A stretch of DNA of 64,000 bases, from assembly GCA_021234535.1 (NCBI GenBank), contig CM037838.1:17057009-17121008 (forward strand), given 5' to 3'. Shown here piece by piece: positions 30,137-64,000 of the stretch; position 1 is the first letter of the stretch; each line of letters begins with the position of its first letter. Under the pieces are notes generated by a model. It made no database searches. It saw only the letters and a list, made by a program, of their open reading frames with translations, and was not told the origin of the DNA. The stretch comes from Stichopus chloronotus (taxonomy: Eukaryota > Echinodermata > Holothuroidea > Aspidochirotida > Stichopodidae). The translations under genes and the position numbers were made by a program.

Positions 30137-32850
30137 TGTGCTGATTCAGATGCTAACACTGTCTCCTCGTAGTTACATCATAGCTCTACGAGTTGACAAA
30201 CTTTGCTCTCTTAAATGGTATGTATACAGTCACAAGAAGGCTGGTGTTTCTTTTTCTTTTAATCTAGCAATGAATTGAAAATTATAACAATGTGATTTGG
30301 TTTGTGCGCATGCGTAAACAAAATGTTCATCGTCTGCAATTAGCAGACGCACTAGCGCTCGTTTAAGCTCTCTCTGGTAGGCCTAATTACCGCTACCAGT
30401 AGGCGTTAATTGAAGCGACGGATGCTGAGAGACGAACGATGAGAACTCATCGGCCTACCTTAATAACCGGTTGTCGAGTTTTATCTCAATCATGTTTATC
30501 AACTCATTTTATTCGTTAACAACCTGTATTGATTCTGTGACGACATGCATCAGCTTTGTTTTAGGCGATTTACTCAACCTGAAAAGGATATCCTCTGATT
30601 AAACATTTGGGGCGGTGGCTGGAAATTTGTCTCAGTTTGTGAGTTTTTGTTCGTTAATGGTAAGGTGGGTAATTGCAGCTAAATTGTATTTTCTAGTGTC
30701 TGAAGGTTCTAACTGTCATATACACAAGCTGCAGCTACATGTCTTGAAATCCGGCTGCAAAAATGAGGAATGAATATATCACTGTAGTTATATGGAACGT
30801 GCGTCACAAATTGGACGAGGTACGTGCATGTCCACGTGAGGTCTCTGCTACATTAGATGACCGCCAAATCAAAGATCAAGATTACAGTAGTGAAAAAAAC
30901 AAAACAATATGTGATGTCGAAAAATCACTTCTTGAGACATCGTTGGTAAGACTTTCAGTTTCATGACATAATTCTCCGCCCCCCCCCCCATTAGGTGAGG
31001 TGAAGCAAAACAACGAACAGACCATGCACAGGTTACCTCTTGTGTCAACAAAATTTCACCTTTGTTTGCCCCGAGCAGTAAGAATAGTAAAGATTATTTA
31101 CTACTGAGTAGGTAAACCACGGAATGTTGGAGACACTGATCATCACATGTTACACTTCCCCGACTTGTACCTGGCAGGTCGGGAAAGAAGGTCTGATGGC
31201 CGTTTGGATAGCGTATTCGCTATTTGAGCCCTCTTAACCCCTCTTGCAACTTTTAACCGTCGTCGAAAACGCTGGCCCAACGTTGGACCAACGTAAGAGA
31301 GCTTTGCAGACGCAAGAATATTTATTATTGTCATTACACCTATGGAATTAAGGAGGCTAACTGTAATAAATCAATAACATACAAGTCAACTAAAAGACCA
31401 GCACAAGCTAGTTAATCCAATTGGTTTATTACACACTTTACATGAGTTAACAGGTTTTGTGTAAAAAAGTCATTGATTCTGTCTGTAAATATTTATATAG
31501 AATGATCCTCTTAGAAATTCTGTGAGTTCCAGAGTACTTCGCGCTGGCGCCTGTACGCGGCAGAAAACATGTCATCAGTTGCAACGAACGCTGTAACGGA
31601 CAAATGTCATAGTCCAATTCCTCAGTCCATTTGTCGATGGAAAACATAGATACGCCTACGCACACACTCACGAACGCACACGTGTACATAAAGACATCCG
31701 CGTTGATGTATTAATCATTACGATTATCAAACCGTAGAATTCGCACAGTGCCAAAAGCGAGCAAAACCAGTTTGCAACTATTTTACGTCATCATGTCGTA
31801 ATTACGAATTGTGCATGAGGCCGTTTCGAACCTGTAAAATGTAACAATTTCAATATTTTTTGTGTAACACGACGGGAGGATGGGTGTTGTTGTTTACTGA
31901 AAACACTTGCATGATCATTACTGATTGGGGACATTAGTGACAAAAGTTTCGGGCTCGTCTGGACTATACTTTTCTTAAAAAGAGATCATTTACATAAATA
32001 TTTCGATTTTAAAAATTTTACAACGGGAAGCAGAAACGGCAAAGCTGTTCTTCAATGACCACTTTTTGTCACATTTTAACATTTCGGTAGTTTTTCTCTC
32101 AGATGAAACGCAATCGATTCATTTCGATACTTCCCCCCCCCCCCCCCCCCCGAGATAATTTCAGTGGTATATGACATATGGTTTTAACATTGCAATCTTT
32201 TATGACTACGTAATTTGATACTGACAAAAGCCAATATAAAACAGACACATTTTCCACGTTATAGGAACTGCACTTGTGTCTATGGAGCTGTCGTGTTAGA
32301 CATTCAAGGATGATACCTTACTGGCCTGCACATGACTGTAGATTTAAATAAGGTCCTAACGTATTATTTTAAAATATGAAGGTATGTACGTACATACTAT
32401 TCCCTTCTTTTGTACCTACCTCACACTCATTACAGTATTCAATGAAATTTCGTGAGTCAACTTGAATGGGCTTATTAAAAGTAATAGTACTGTACGCACA
32501 AATTCGGACGTTGGAACTACCTATCTATTGGTGGATGTAGTAGAGGGTAATAGCCTAAATGCCAGTGTGTATGAGTGTTCACACCCATCTAATCCAGATC
32601 TTCTGCTTAAGTTTAAGGTTTGGTCCTTTCTTTGTTTATTTTAAACATGGCCGTCTATTTTGACCTCATCCCTATACACATAATGCGTGGGATGAAATAT
32701 CGTAGTTGCTTGATGATTAGAGCAGAGAGGTTAGAGAGTATTGTGGCTCCCCTCAGTTGCCATAGCAACAATTGCCATGGTAACATGAGCGAATGACATT
32801 TGATACATGGGGACCTACCCTTGGGTGGTATTTAAGGTGGTCCGGAACAC
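30137..32850. other. upstream of the GPCR; no further gene seen
   Basis: This interval should include the GPCR promoter, but I see no TATA box or other element I can defend. Runs of 11 C (30979-30989) and 19 C (32133-32151) occur. AACGTTGGCC-type words near 31270 look like a repeat remnant. Confidence 0.55.
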
Positions 32851-32854
32851 CTCA

Positions 32855-33350
32855 TATGGGTAGGGGTCAAAACGTGTGAAGATGTGTGTGCATGTGTGTG
32901 AACGAAACTTCAAAAGGTCGCGTCCGTATAATTCCTCCAAGACCGCAAATCCGATGGAGGTCAAAGTTGGTAGATACGTGACCTGTGGCCAGAAGTCATC
33001 TTAATTAAGAAAATAAGAAATCTTAATCTTAATTTTCATGGGAGCCTTTAAATAGGCTATATGACCGGCACATCTAAAAATCATGTTTATACCTGTTTTG
33101 CGGTCAAAGTTCATGGTAAGGGTTTAAATTTGACACAGAAAAGTTTGAGCCCACAAATCCTCCAAAACCGCAGTCTCAATGAAGGTCAAAAGTTGGTAGA
33201 CAGATAGGTGACCCATGGTCTGAATTTATGTCTCCTATCAAAATTGGTCTGAGGTCAACGGCCAAATATCAAATTGGCAAAATATTTGGTAATAGTGCCT
33301 CGATTTCCCTCTAGCCAGTAGGCGTAAGTTTAACAAACTTCAAACTTGGT
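32855..33350. repeat. diverged tandem repeat with TCCAA-ACCGCA / GGTCAAAGTTGGTAG words
   Basis: CCTCCAAGACCGCAAATCC plus GGAGGTCAAAGTTGGTAG (32934-32980) recur as CCTCCAAAACCGCAGTCTC plus GAAGGTCAAAAGTTGGTAG (33159-33205). A third partial version is at about 33310 (CAAACTTGGTAGC). Spacings are 225 and about 150 bp. The nearby GTGTGTGCATGTGTGTG tract suggests an array-plus-microsatellite element like those at 21.6 and 55.4 kb. Confidence 0.55.
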
Positions 33351-34671
33351 AGCCTCGTTTGCTACCTACGACATTTCGTATTAACCCAATCAAGGGCGCC
33401 GTTTCCCGCAGGGACACACCCCACCAAAAAATTTCAGAGGAGGGGACCTGGCATACCAGGTCCCCACCATCTTTTGAGTGAATTTTAGAAGTCGGACTAT
33501 CCATGATATCCTGCTATACCGCGTTAGTTGTAAAGATCTCAAGTACCCATTAGGTGTTATCAAAACAAGCAACAAAACAAATGAATGGGTGAATGCAAAA
33601 GATGGAAACAAGTCTGATACGTTAATTGGCAGCCTTATTTGTTGCTTGTTTCATTGATGTATGCTACCCGATGGTGCTAATTTCAACCATGTCTCTAGCA
33701 GCCAAAAACAACACCAGCCTTTGTTGAAATTGCATTGCTGACTTTAGCCCATTGACACAGTGTAAGAGAGATCGAACTCAAACGTTGCTGTTCTTTTCCA
33801 AAGGAGGATTTATTACAAACTCTTCTTTTGAGGTTGCGGAGGACTGCATTCGGTATCCGATTGTATTGATCAAGACTTCTGAGAGCTCCCCCTACCCTCA
33901 CCTGGTCCAACCCCTCAATGAGGCCGTGTTTAGTTTTTAGTTTGTAGGTAGTAAAAAAATGATCCACAAAACTGATATAGTTTAAACCATCTATAAGCAC
34001 CACAAGTTAAGTTCAAAAAGGTTTGAGCACAGGAAAGAAATGTCCTGCTTGTTTGTTCATCGTACTTTCATTATTTGATGATGGTAGAAATAAATTGAAT
34101 TAATACACATACTCTGTGTTTTGTCAATAAATGTAGGAACATTTGGCAGAACAAGAGCAAATGAAACAAACAGCAGCATACATCATGGGATCATATACCT
34201 TCTGGAGGCCAATCTTGTCACTACTGATTGTAATAATAAAAAGCAACTAAAACTTGTCCCCATTAGCCTTCTTCAATGTACTGATTTCAACAAGAGGCAT
34301 CACTACATTCCCCTGCTTTGAAATGAAGTCACTGTCTGAGCTGTCTGCTACTCGAGGTTTGAACCTCACAGTACTCCAGGTGACCATACCTGCATGAAAA
34401 TCACAGACGACTCTGAATTACAGGGGCTCATACCGATTAACCATTATTAACAGAATCATATTCTCTATCACAAGACCGCTCAAAACGGCTGGAAGGAAAT
34501 CGAAGTGGCAAAGGTAAGGTGGATATCTGCAAAACTAGACGGTGTTTCGAAAATTGACGAGTCGCTTCCTGCCTGTGGCATCCAGTTCAATACGACACCA
34601 TATCGTGATGCCTCTGAGGCAGTCATCACTCGACGAGGTTCACGACTTTCGACGAAAACCGACGATCGGCT
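33351..34671. other. no gene seen; 3' flank of the synthetase gene
   Basis: The synthetase stop codon is at 34672-34674. A possible minus-strand AATAAA (complement of 33809-33814) is about 860 bp beyond it. A repeat-like end (CGCCGTTTCCCGCAGGGACA) is near 33400. No coding feature was found. Confidence 0.5.
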
Positions 34672-58156
<23,485 letters not shown>

Positions 58157-61100
58157 CTAAGGAAGGAAGGTTTTTTCAGCATTATGCTATCATTACTCAC
58201 TTAAGCTCAGCCTTCATCACAAAATCAATATTCAGGAAAACTGTAGATGTATGCAAAAGGTAAAGAAATAGCATCATTAAAGTCGGAATCAGCATTTTCT
58301 TTTTTTGGAAGCATCTTTACAAGCTGCCAGATACTGCACTTCGTATTGTTATAATGCATGACTGATTTATGAGTTGCATTAAATTAAGGTGCAGGGCTGC
58401 TGATTATCTTCCCACAATACGGTAGTTTCTGATAAAACTGATAAAATTACCAGATATGAATACAGCACCTGAAATGGATTTCTGTTGATGTAATTTCTGT
58501 GGTTTGGTTGAATTCATACTGCTATGCAATGACAGAGCTACGCACTCGCTGAAAAGCTGACACACCGACCATTTATGGCAATTTTAAATTCCTGTTCCTT
58601 AGCCAAGTAAAGATATTCAGTGAGAGGTCATCAACATTTTTTAAGTTTTCTGAAGTGCATTAATATGAGGCTTGCCTGAAAATTTCATAACATCATCAAA
58701 TTAGATAAACTGATTCCATTTTCACTCCAGATAGACTAAGAGGTGGCCGTTCATTGGGCTCTCTGCCAGTCTGTTTAACAAGAACTCTGTCCTCCATTTG
58801 GGTTCAAAAGGCAATGGACATTGAATATTCTTCCATTTTGGGAATTGCATTGTACATAGACCTTCCCAACAACATGCAGCATGTGTTATTGGCTAAGTTA
58901 CAAAGCCTTTTAATGAAGGGAGCTGACTCGTTAATACAGCACTCAAATTTTGGAGAGTATTTTACTTTTACTTTATATTTTCATACACAGCACCACAATT
59001 TCAGGTTGCTAAACACTCACCCCAGGACAAAATGGAAATGCGCTGTCAGGCCATGTGGGAACTTCTTGCAGCCAAAAGTTTCTTGTACGCTACTGTATGT
59101 GCCATGGTGGTGCTTGTAGAGTACAGAGTAGTAAAGCTACTGTACAGCATAGCAAGATTGCCCTCCTTTTCTGTCATCAGGGAATGGCAAATTTTGAAAG
59201 CTTACAGTCGGTTTGGCAGATTGAAATAATGAAGCACACCACAATTTTTTGTCATTTCTACGCTAAGTCAACGGAAATTGCACTCGGCGTAAACCTTGGG
59301 GATATGTCATTTGGTTTTGGGGTGTCGTGAAGAAGGCAGCTGAATACTGTAATTTCACCTTCGGTGACACAATTTTTCATTGGATGAGTATTGATCATTA
59401 CTAAAAGGTTCGGACTTTTGCAGGTGGAACTGTCACAAACTTGGAATGATACATTTCTGATTTTAGAATGCACTATATATGTTTATTTGTGGCCAATTGC
59501 GAAATTAAGTCCTGGTTTTTAAAATCTTTGGGCCATTTTCAGGAATGTCGCACATTGAACAATAAAACCATATAAGGGTAAAACCAGTCTCTGATCCCTA
59601 CTCGCACCCTTGTTCCCACAGCAGGGATTTGTTGTGACATAAAAAAGTAGAATGTTTAATGGAAAACATCTTGCCAAGTGTGGCATTGTTTTGTTTGCCT
59701 GCAAGAACTTGGCCCATGCAGTCATTATGACGTGTTCTGAACCTCTTGATGTGAGTGTGTGTGTGTGGTCATGAACTGTAAGTGTGGGCTGGGTGGGTCA
59801 CCGTAGGTGTGCTGCATGATTTGTTTGAATTAGATGGAATGACAGTGGGAGGAAGGGAGGGAGGGAGGTTTTGAATGTGGACAGTTTGACCTGGATCCTC
59901 ACAGACATGTTCTAACATGGCATGTGCAGTAGAGCCGCATCCAGCACCAAAAATTATTTTGGCGGCACCTACTGTAGTTCTAAGGAAAGAGCAGGTGCCA
60001 CTTGCAGCACTATTTCATCTATAATTTGCACTCTTTTACACTCTGGCACCCAATATTTTTGTTACACACAAGCAGTTAAATAGAGTGCCCAATCCCACAT
60101 CCCCTATGATGGTCAAGTTACTCCTTAAACATTTTAACTTTAAGTGGTTTGCCATGTGAGTGCAATACTGTACTACTTACATTACCACACTGTAATGTTT
60201 TGTACTGTACTGTAGGTCACAAAACGAAGGATATTTGCTATGGGATCCATTACTTTCTGCCCATGGTGGTTTCCACTCCTGATTTTCAGCCCCCCAAAAA
60301 TTATGGGGGAGAAAATAACATTCACTAGTAAGATAACTTACTGAACATGTTTTTTTATTTCCTATTTATTTCAGTGGACTTTCTGCCACTGATTTGGGAA
60401 TAAAATGTTGAAAATTTGTGTCAGTACCAGGCCTCATTAGAAATTATTCTGGCCATGACTGAATTTTAAATCTGCGAAAATGGGCATTAAACTAATAATT
60501 TGGATACAGTATGTTAAGGCTACATATATATAGAACTTTCTGAACAAGTTTACAAAGAGGAGGCAGAGATTTAATGTTTGAAAAATGTTTAATTTCTAAA
60601 CACTGTTTCTACAGTAGCATATACTGTACATTTACTTCCATAATGCATGCACGACCTGTAGGCTAAGAGTAAATTCGATTGACCCTCCATCAATATTATG
60701 ACATTTGGGCCACATTCAACATAAGTTGTGTTCATGAAGTCTTACATTTGAATAAACCTCTGTTTTATGTCATTACTTTCTGTTTCCCTACAAGCAGTAT
60801 TTTCTGCATTCAAAAATCAGGGACAGACAACATTTTTAGTGGTGGAAACTACAGGAGGCAGAAACTATAATGTAAACCATTTGCTACTACATGAAAGTAT
60901 GTAAAGTGAAGGCTGCACTAATCACTACGTATACAGTATCCTACATTTGTCCAAGACGGCACCTATGCTACAGTAGATTGACTGCCTCCAGAAGTGGCAC
61001 TGAAGTACTGAAATTTGGCACAAGTCTGCCTTGAGAATAAAACAACTTAGCCTATAATGTAACAATTCAGTCTCAGGTCGAATTAACTTCTTATAGTGTT

Positions 61101-61270
61101 TCACTCCAAAGGTTGTGCTTTGTACAATGTAACCAATAAACATTGGTTAAATTGTTGAAAGTTAAGTAATTCCTCAGTACATGTAAATTGTTTTTATGGT
61201 CTACAGAACGTCCCCGTTTTTATGGATATTCGTTACACCCTGAATGGGGAAATCATCTTTCCAAGTCCAA
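58157..61270. other. no gene recognised; presumed intron 5' of the synthetase first recognised exon
   Basis: No exon in phase with exon 1 could be supported. The region has unusually many TACTGT/ACAGTA hexamers (see findings). Short plus-strand frames at 58754-59330 have no recognisable domain. Confidence 0.5.
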
Positions 61271-61278
61271 GTCTTTAG
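61271..61278. repeat. 8-bp target-site duplication, left copy
   Basis: GTCTTTAG directly precedes the hAT element and is repeated exactly at 62128-62135 on the other side. An identical duplication suggests a comparatively recent insertion. Confidence 0.9.
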
Positions 61279-62127
61279 TAGGGCTATGACTTTGCGATTA
61301 ATGTACCAAACGTTTAATCGCATCATTTTGCGATTAATCGGCGATTAATCGCATATGTGGGCTGCCAAAGCACGCACAACTTGCTGCGTTCCATTGAGGT
61401 TGTGAAGTGGTGAATTCACCACACAATTTTTTTCTGCATAGCAGATAGTGTACACACTAATACTGTATAAGTGCTTCCATGCACTGCAGAAAAAAAATAA
61501 CGCTGTGATTGCACCAGAATCCGTAGCACTGGGCAATCTTTCGCTCACTTCGCGGCCGATAACTTTAAGTAACGTTTTAATTTTTATTTAAGTAAAGAAA
61601 GATTCAATTATGAAGAGTTATTCCATATAAATTTGCTTCAAATGAAGGTTTATAGAGATATAGTTTGTGCTCTTAGTTGCATCAGTAGCTAAATGAAGTT
61701 TATTAAGGTTTGGTTTTTCAAGCAGCGATCGTTCACGAAGTATAGGCTAGCCTAGGCGTACTGTTAACTTTACTGTATTGTCAATTTTTGTATAGGCTAT
61801 CGTACGCGTAAAGATTAGCCTAATGATACATAACTTAACAATGGCGATCATGCATCGTTACCACTTACGAGCATTTACAGAGGCATTGGCATAGAACCAT
61901 AAGTTTCGTAGAGCACTTACCTAAGCAAAGGCAGATATTTTTTAAATATCATTGTTAGGCTACAGTACCTCATTGAATTAACTAGGGCATAGCTTGTTTT
62001 TTTATTTAGCCTATTCATTTTTTTTAATGAATTTAGATGAAAAGCATCAAAAGTGATTAATCGCATGTGACCTTTTAATAAACGTTTAGTTGGCTGGCGA
62101 TTAATCGCTAATCGCTCACAGCCCTAG
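61279..62127. mobile_element. non-autonomous hAT-type DNA transposon, 849 bp
   Basis: The element begins TAGGGCTATGAC and ends with the complement of TAGGGCTGTGAGC. Both ends carry repeated CGATTAATCGC words (61300-61350 and 62055-62117). It is flanked by a perfect 8-bp duplication, GTCTTTAG, at 61271-61278 and 62128-62135. Eight-bp duplications and short TAGGG/CAGGG-type inverted ends are characteristic of the hAT superfamily. The interior has no transposase, so it would need a helper element. Confidence 0.88.
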
Positions 62128-62135
62128 TCTTTAGC
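62128..62135. repeat. 8-bp target-site duplication, right copy
   Basis: GTCTTTAG directly follows the hAT element, identical to the left copy. Confidence 0.9.
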
Positions 62136-63080
62136 CTTCTTTGCTACAAAGCATTCATTGAACCAGTCATGAGGCACGCAAATACATAGCTCTATAGTTT
62201 CAGGTTTACTGTGCTACCATTTAATGGGCCTTAATATTAGCCTACACAAATGGCTGCACACTGAAATTTTCTGAACATGCAGTTAGAACAAGCAAAGTAT
62301 TTTTACATTGCCATTACTTTCTATAAAAAAAAAAAACAGGAAAAAAGAAAACAGGAAAAAAGACATATGACACCAGGAATCTCTTCGTAAAATCGGGAGA
62401 GTTCCATGCCATTTTCATTCTCCTTGTAGGAACTATCAGTGTAAGGCTGTTGACTGGGCAATTGCTACTTCTGATTGGCAATATTGCAGTAACACAGTAA
62501 CTCAACTGCACTATGGTGCAGTCTTTGTTGCAGTCTGCACTATGGTGCAGCCCAGTTCTGCGACTAACCCCACGGAATAAGTATCTAAAGCAGTATTCGC
62601 TCAATCTTCACGATATTAAAATACTTGTTTGCAAAGATAAAATATACTTGCCTCTTTGGATTTATGCAGCAAATCTGTATACTTGTTACTGGAATCAAAG
62701 GGTACAATTCTCACTTCTTCCTGGATAGCCAATCAAGATACATCTATGCTGTGGAGGCCACCATTTTGCAACCTCGACCAGTAAAGAATAGATGTAAAAA
62801 ATATATATACATAGAAAATCAGCATTAATTTGTTTTAAGTACAACATTGACCGTTTCATTATTTTTATTGATATTTTTGTTTATATAATTCTTGAGTCTA
62901 AAGTTAGTTCTTCATACGAAATGATATCATAGACAGAGTTAGACATAATACTCTATTTAGCACGATGTGCTTGTCGTCTGCTACTGGAATTCTTTCAGAA
63001 CTCACTATCACTAGGACTCTGCTAGCCCCAGTACTAAGTTACTAAACTGTGTCAGGCAAGGTCACTCACTCTAGGCCTAG
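62136..63080. other. no gene recognised; region 5' of PHPT1
   Basis: It contains a duplicated near-palindrome CTGCACTATGGTGCAG (62506-62521 and 62535-62550). A minus-strand frame (62314-62604) has no family resemblance. The region probably includes promoter sequence for PHPT1, but no core element stands out. Confidence 0.5.
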
Positions 63081-63098
63081 ATGCTGCTTTCCCCACAT
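63070..63098 (-). other. candidate first exon end of a divergent transcript
   Basis: On the minus strand an ATG (63098-63096) is followed by nine open codons and a consensus donor GA|GTGAGT (donor starts at 63069). It lies 37 bp upstream of the PHPT1 start and points toward the synthetase gene. Its phase (2) does not join directly to exon 1 of the synthetase (phase 0), so it could be a 5'-UTR exon or need another exon between. Confidence 0.3.
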
Positions 63099-63134
63099 CC
63101 GTTACGTCGTCTTACAATTTTGATACATTGCACG

Positions 63135-63267
63135 ATGAGTACTATTAGTTCATTGCCAGTAGTAGATATCGACCCGTCAGGTGTTTTCAAGTATGTTCTG
63201 ATCAAGGCGAAACAAGGAAGCGTGGAGAAGGTTTTCGTCCGAGGATATGCGTGGGGATCGTATCATG
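63135..63267 (+). CDS. PHPT1: 14-kDa phosphohistidine phosphatase, first exon (partial gene)
   Basis: The exon encodes MSTISSLPVVDIDPSGVFKY, then VLIK and VFVRGYAWGSYHG. This matches the start of the PHPT1/janus family (VDIDxxGVFKYVLI, then VRGYxWxxYH), small cytosolic enzymes that remove phosphate from phosphohistidine. The Met at 63135 is preferred because it gives the family's usual N-terminal length; an in-frame ATG at 63081 would add 18 residues. The catalytic His (in human, His53, just after this exon) is at or beyond the exon end. The donor is either G|GTTGGT (exon end 63267) or TG|GTAAAA (63271). No later exon was recognised before the window ends. Confidence 0.8.
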
Positions 63268-63274
63268 GTTGGTA

Positions 63275-64000
63275 AAATTACACTCACTGAGGTTAAGCTG
63301 CGTGTAGGCTTCACACTGTCATAATAACATAATTATACACAGATGTCGCATACTGCTATTGAAAAGAATACATCATGACCCCATGTTATGTTAATAGTAA
63401 TATATTCGGCGTGCGATTACGACTTAACATTCCATTATGCCTGCGTTATTTTCAGAAGACGAGCTGGCAAGTGGCATAGCGAGGGTTGCCTTGAAGGCTT
63501 GATGTGGTTTGTGTTCCTTCTCACGTTGAAACTTGGCATAAAATCTCCACTTCACTCCACACAACTTTTGGTTCTTTGAATAAGTGTCTTCACCATGGTG
63601 ATGACTACATTTTAGAATTATTGCACATGTACAGTACTAATTTGTTTAACATACTTTTAAACTTTGCCAAGGTTTCATAACATAGTACGTAAATACATCT
63701 TGTTTTTGTGATTTTTTGTTTAGAAAATAATGAAAATTTGGATCATTAGAATACTGTATACACCTGATTAAAAAAGATTGCACCATTTGTATACCTCACG
63801 TCCTCAGTCCTGGCTTTGCAAAGCGGATGTTTTTTCTTTTTTTGGGGTGGGGGGAATTAAGGGGGATGCACTTTCCTAATAGAATTGGCCAACCCCCAGG
63901 CTGGCACTTCCTTGATGGCAGCTGCCACATGCAATTGACAATTCTAATAACTAGCTGATGAAATGTGGCATGGAAATTTGGAACTTTCAAGTATTGGCTG
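63275..64000. other. presumed PHPT1 intron; no further exon supported
   Basis: A TTTTCAG acceptor at 63456 opens a short frame without resemblance to the second PHPT1 exon. Near 63827-63870 a T-rich plus GGGGTGGGGGG segment looks like a repeat end. Confidence 0.45.

Noticed and set aside
34350..34375. tRNA-like B-box word (GAGGTTTGAACCTC)
   Set aside because: It is a short palindrome without an A box or cloverleaf context; no tRNA gene is supported.
62314..62604. Minus-strand frame as a VARS2 targeting-peptide exon
   Set aside because: One possible exit (after a Leu codon, GTGTCA donor) has the right phase, but the donor is weak and the peptide has no clear targeting character.
63388..63579. 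Possible second PHPT1 exon
   Set aside because: A TTTTCAG acceptor exists at 63456, but the encoded sequence does not match the expected PHPT1 continuation (DIY...CxCLGGGRI) in any frame.

Overview
This is non-coding-rich animal DNA: AT-rich, full of transposon remnants, with genes split by GT-AG introns of 0.3 to 10 kb. I infer a marine invertebrate, possibly a non-vertebrate deuterostome such as an echinoderm. That rests only on general impression (repeat style, a P-loop sulfotransferase-like family, a rhodopsin-class receptor) and is low confidence. There is no bacterial organisation, no CRISPR array, and no tRNA or rRNA gene that I can see.

Layout. 1-7 kb: a small palindromic MITE-like element, then a decayed Ty3/Gypsy retrotransposon on the minus strand (gag, RT, RNase H and integrase remnants plus one probable LTR). 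7-15.7 kb: no gene seen; two tandem-repeat arrays. 15.8-26.5 kb: a two-coding-exon plus-strand gene for a sulfotransferase-like P-loop protein of 329 aa. Its 9.8-kb intron holds a 4.2-kb element with long, internally repetitive inverted arms, and two Helitron-like tandem arrays. 28.6-30.1 kb: a single-exon minus-strand class A GPCR (511 aa). 34.7-58.2 kb: a complete-looking valyl-tRNA synthetase gene on the minus strand, 24 exons whose phases all join, encoding about 970 aa and resembling the mitochondrial (VARS2) type. 61.3-62.1 kb: a non-autonomous hAT transposon with a perfect 8-bp target duplication. 63.1 kb: the first exon of a 14-kDa phosphohistidine phosphatase (PHPT1) on the plus strand, leaving the window, divergent from the synthetase gene.

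The genes have no operon-like relation. The VARS/PHPT1 head-to-head arrangement may share a promoter region. The most unusual material is in the repeats. Three tandem arrays unrelated in sequence share a period of about 145 bp (nucleosome-core size). One of them keeps exactly 145 bp over six units and carries TGACCT half-sites spaced like nuclear-receptor DR4-DR4-DR1 elements. Elsewhere there are dense short-word clusters (TTCTGA, CAGGTA, TACTGT) and an excess of long G/C homopolymers.

Exon boundaries were derived by hand from splice consensus, reading-frame continuity and similarity to known protein families. No alignment or database search was run.
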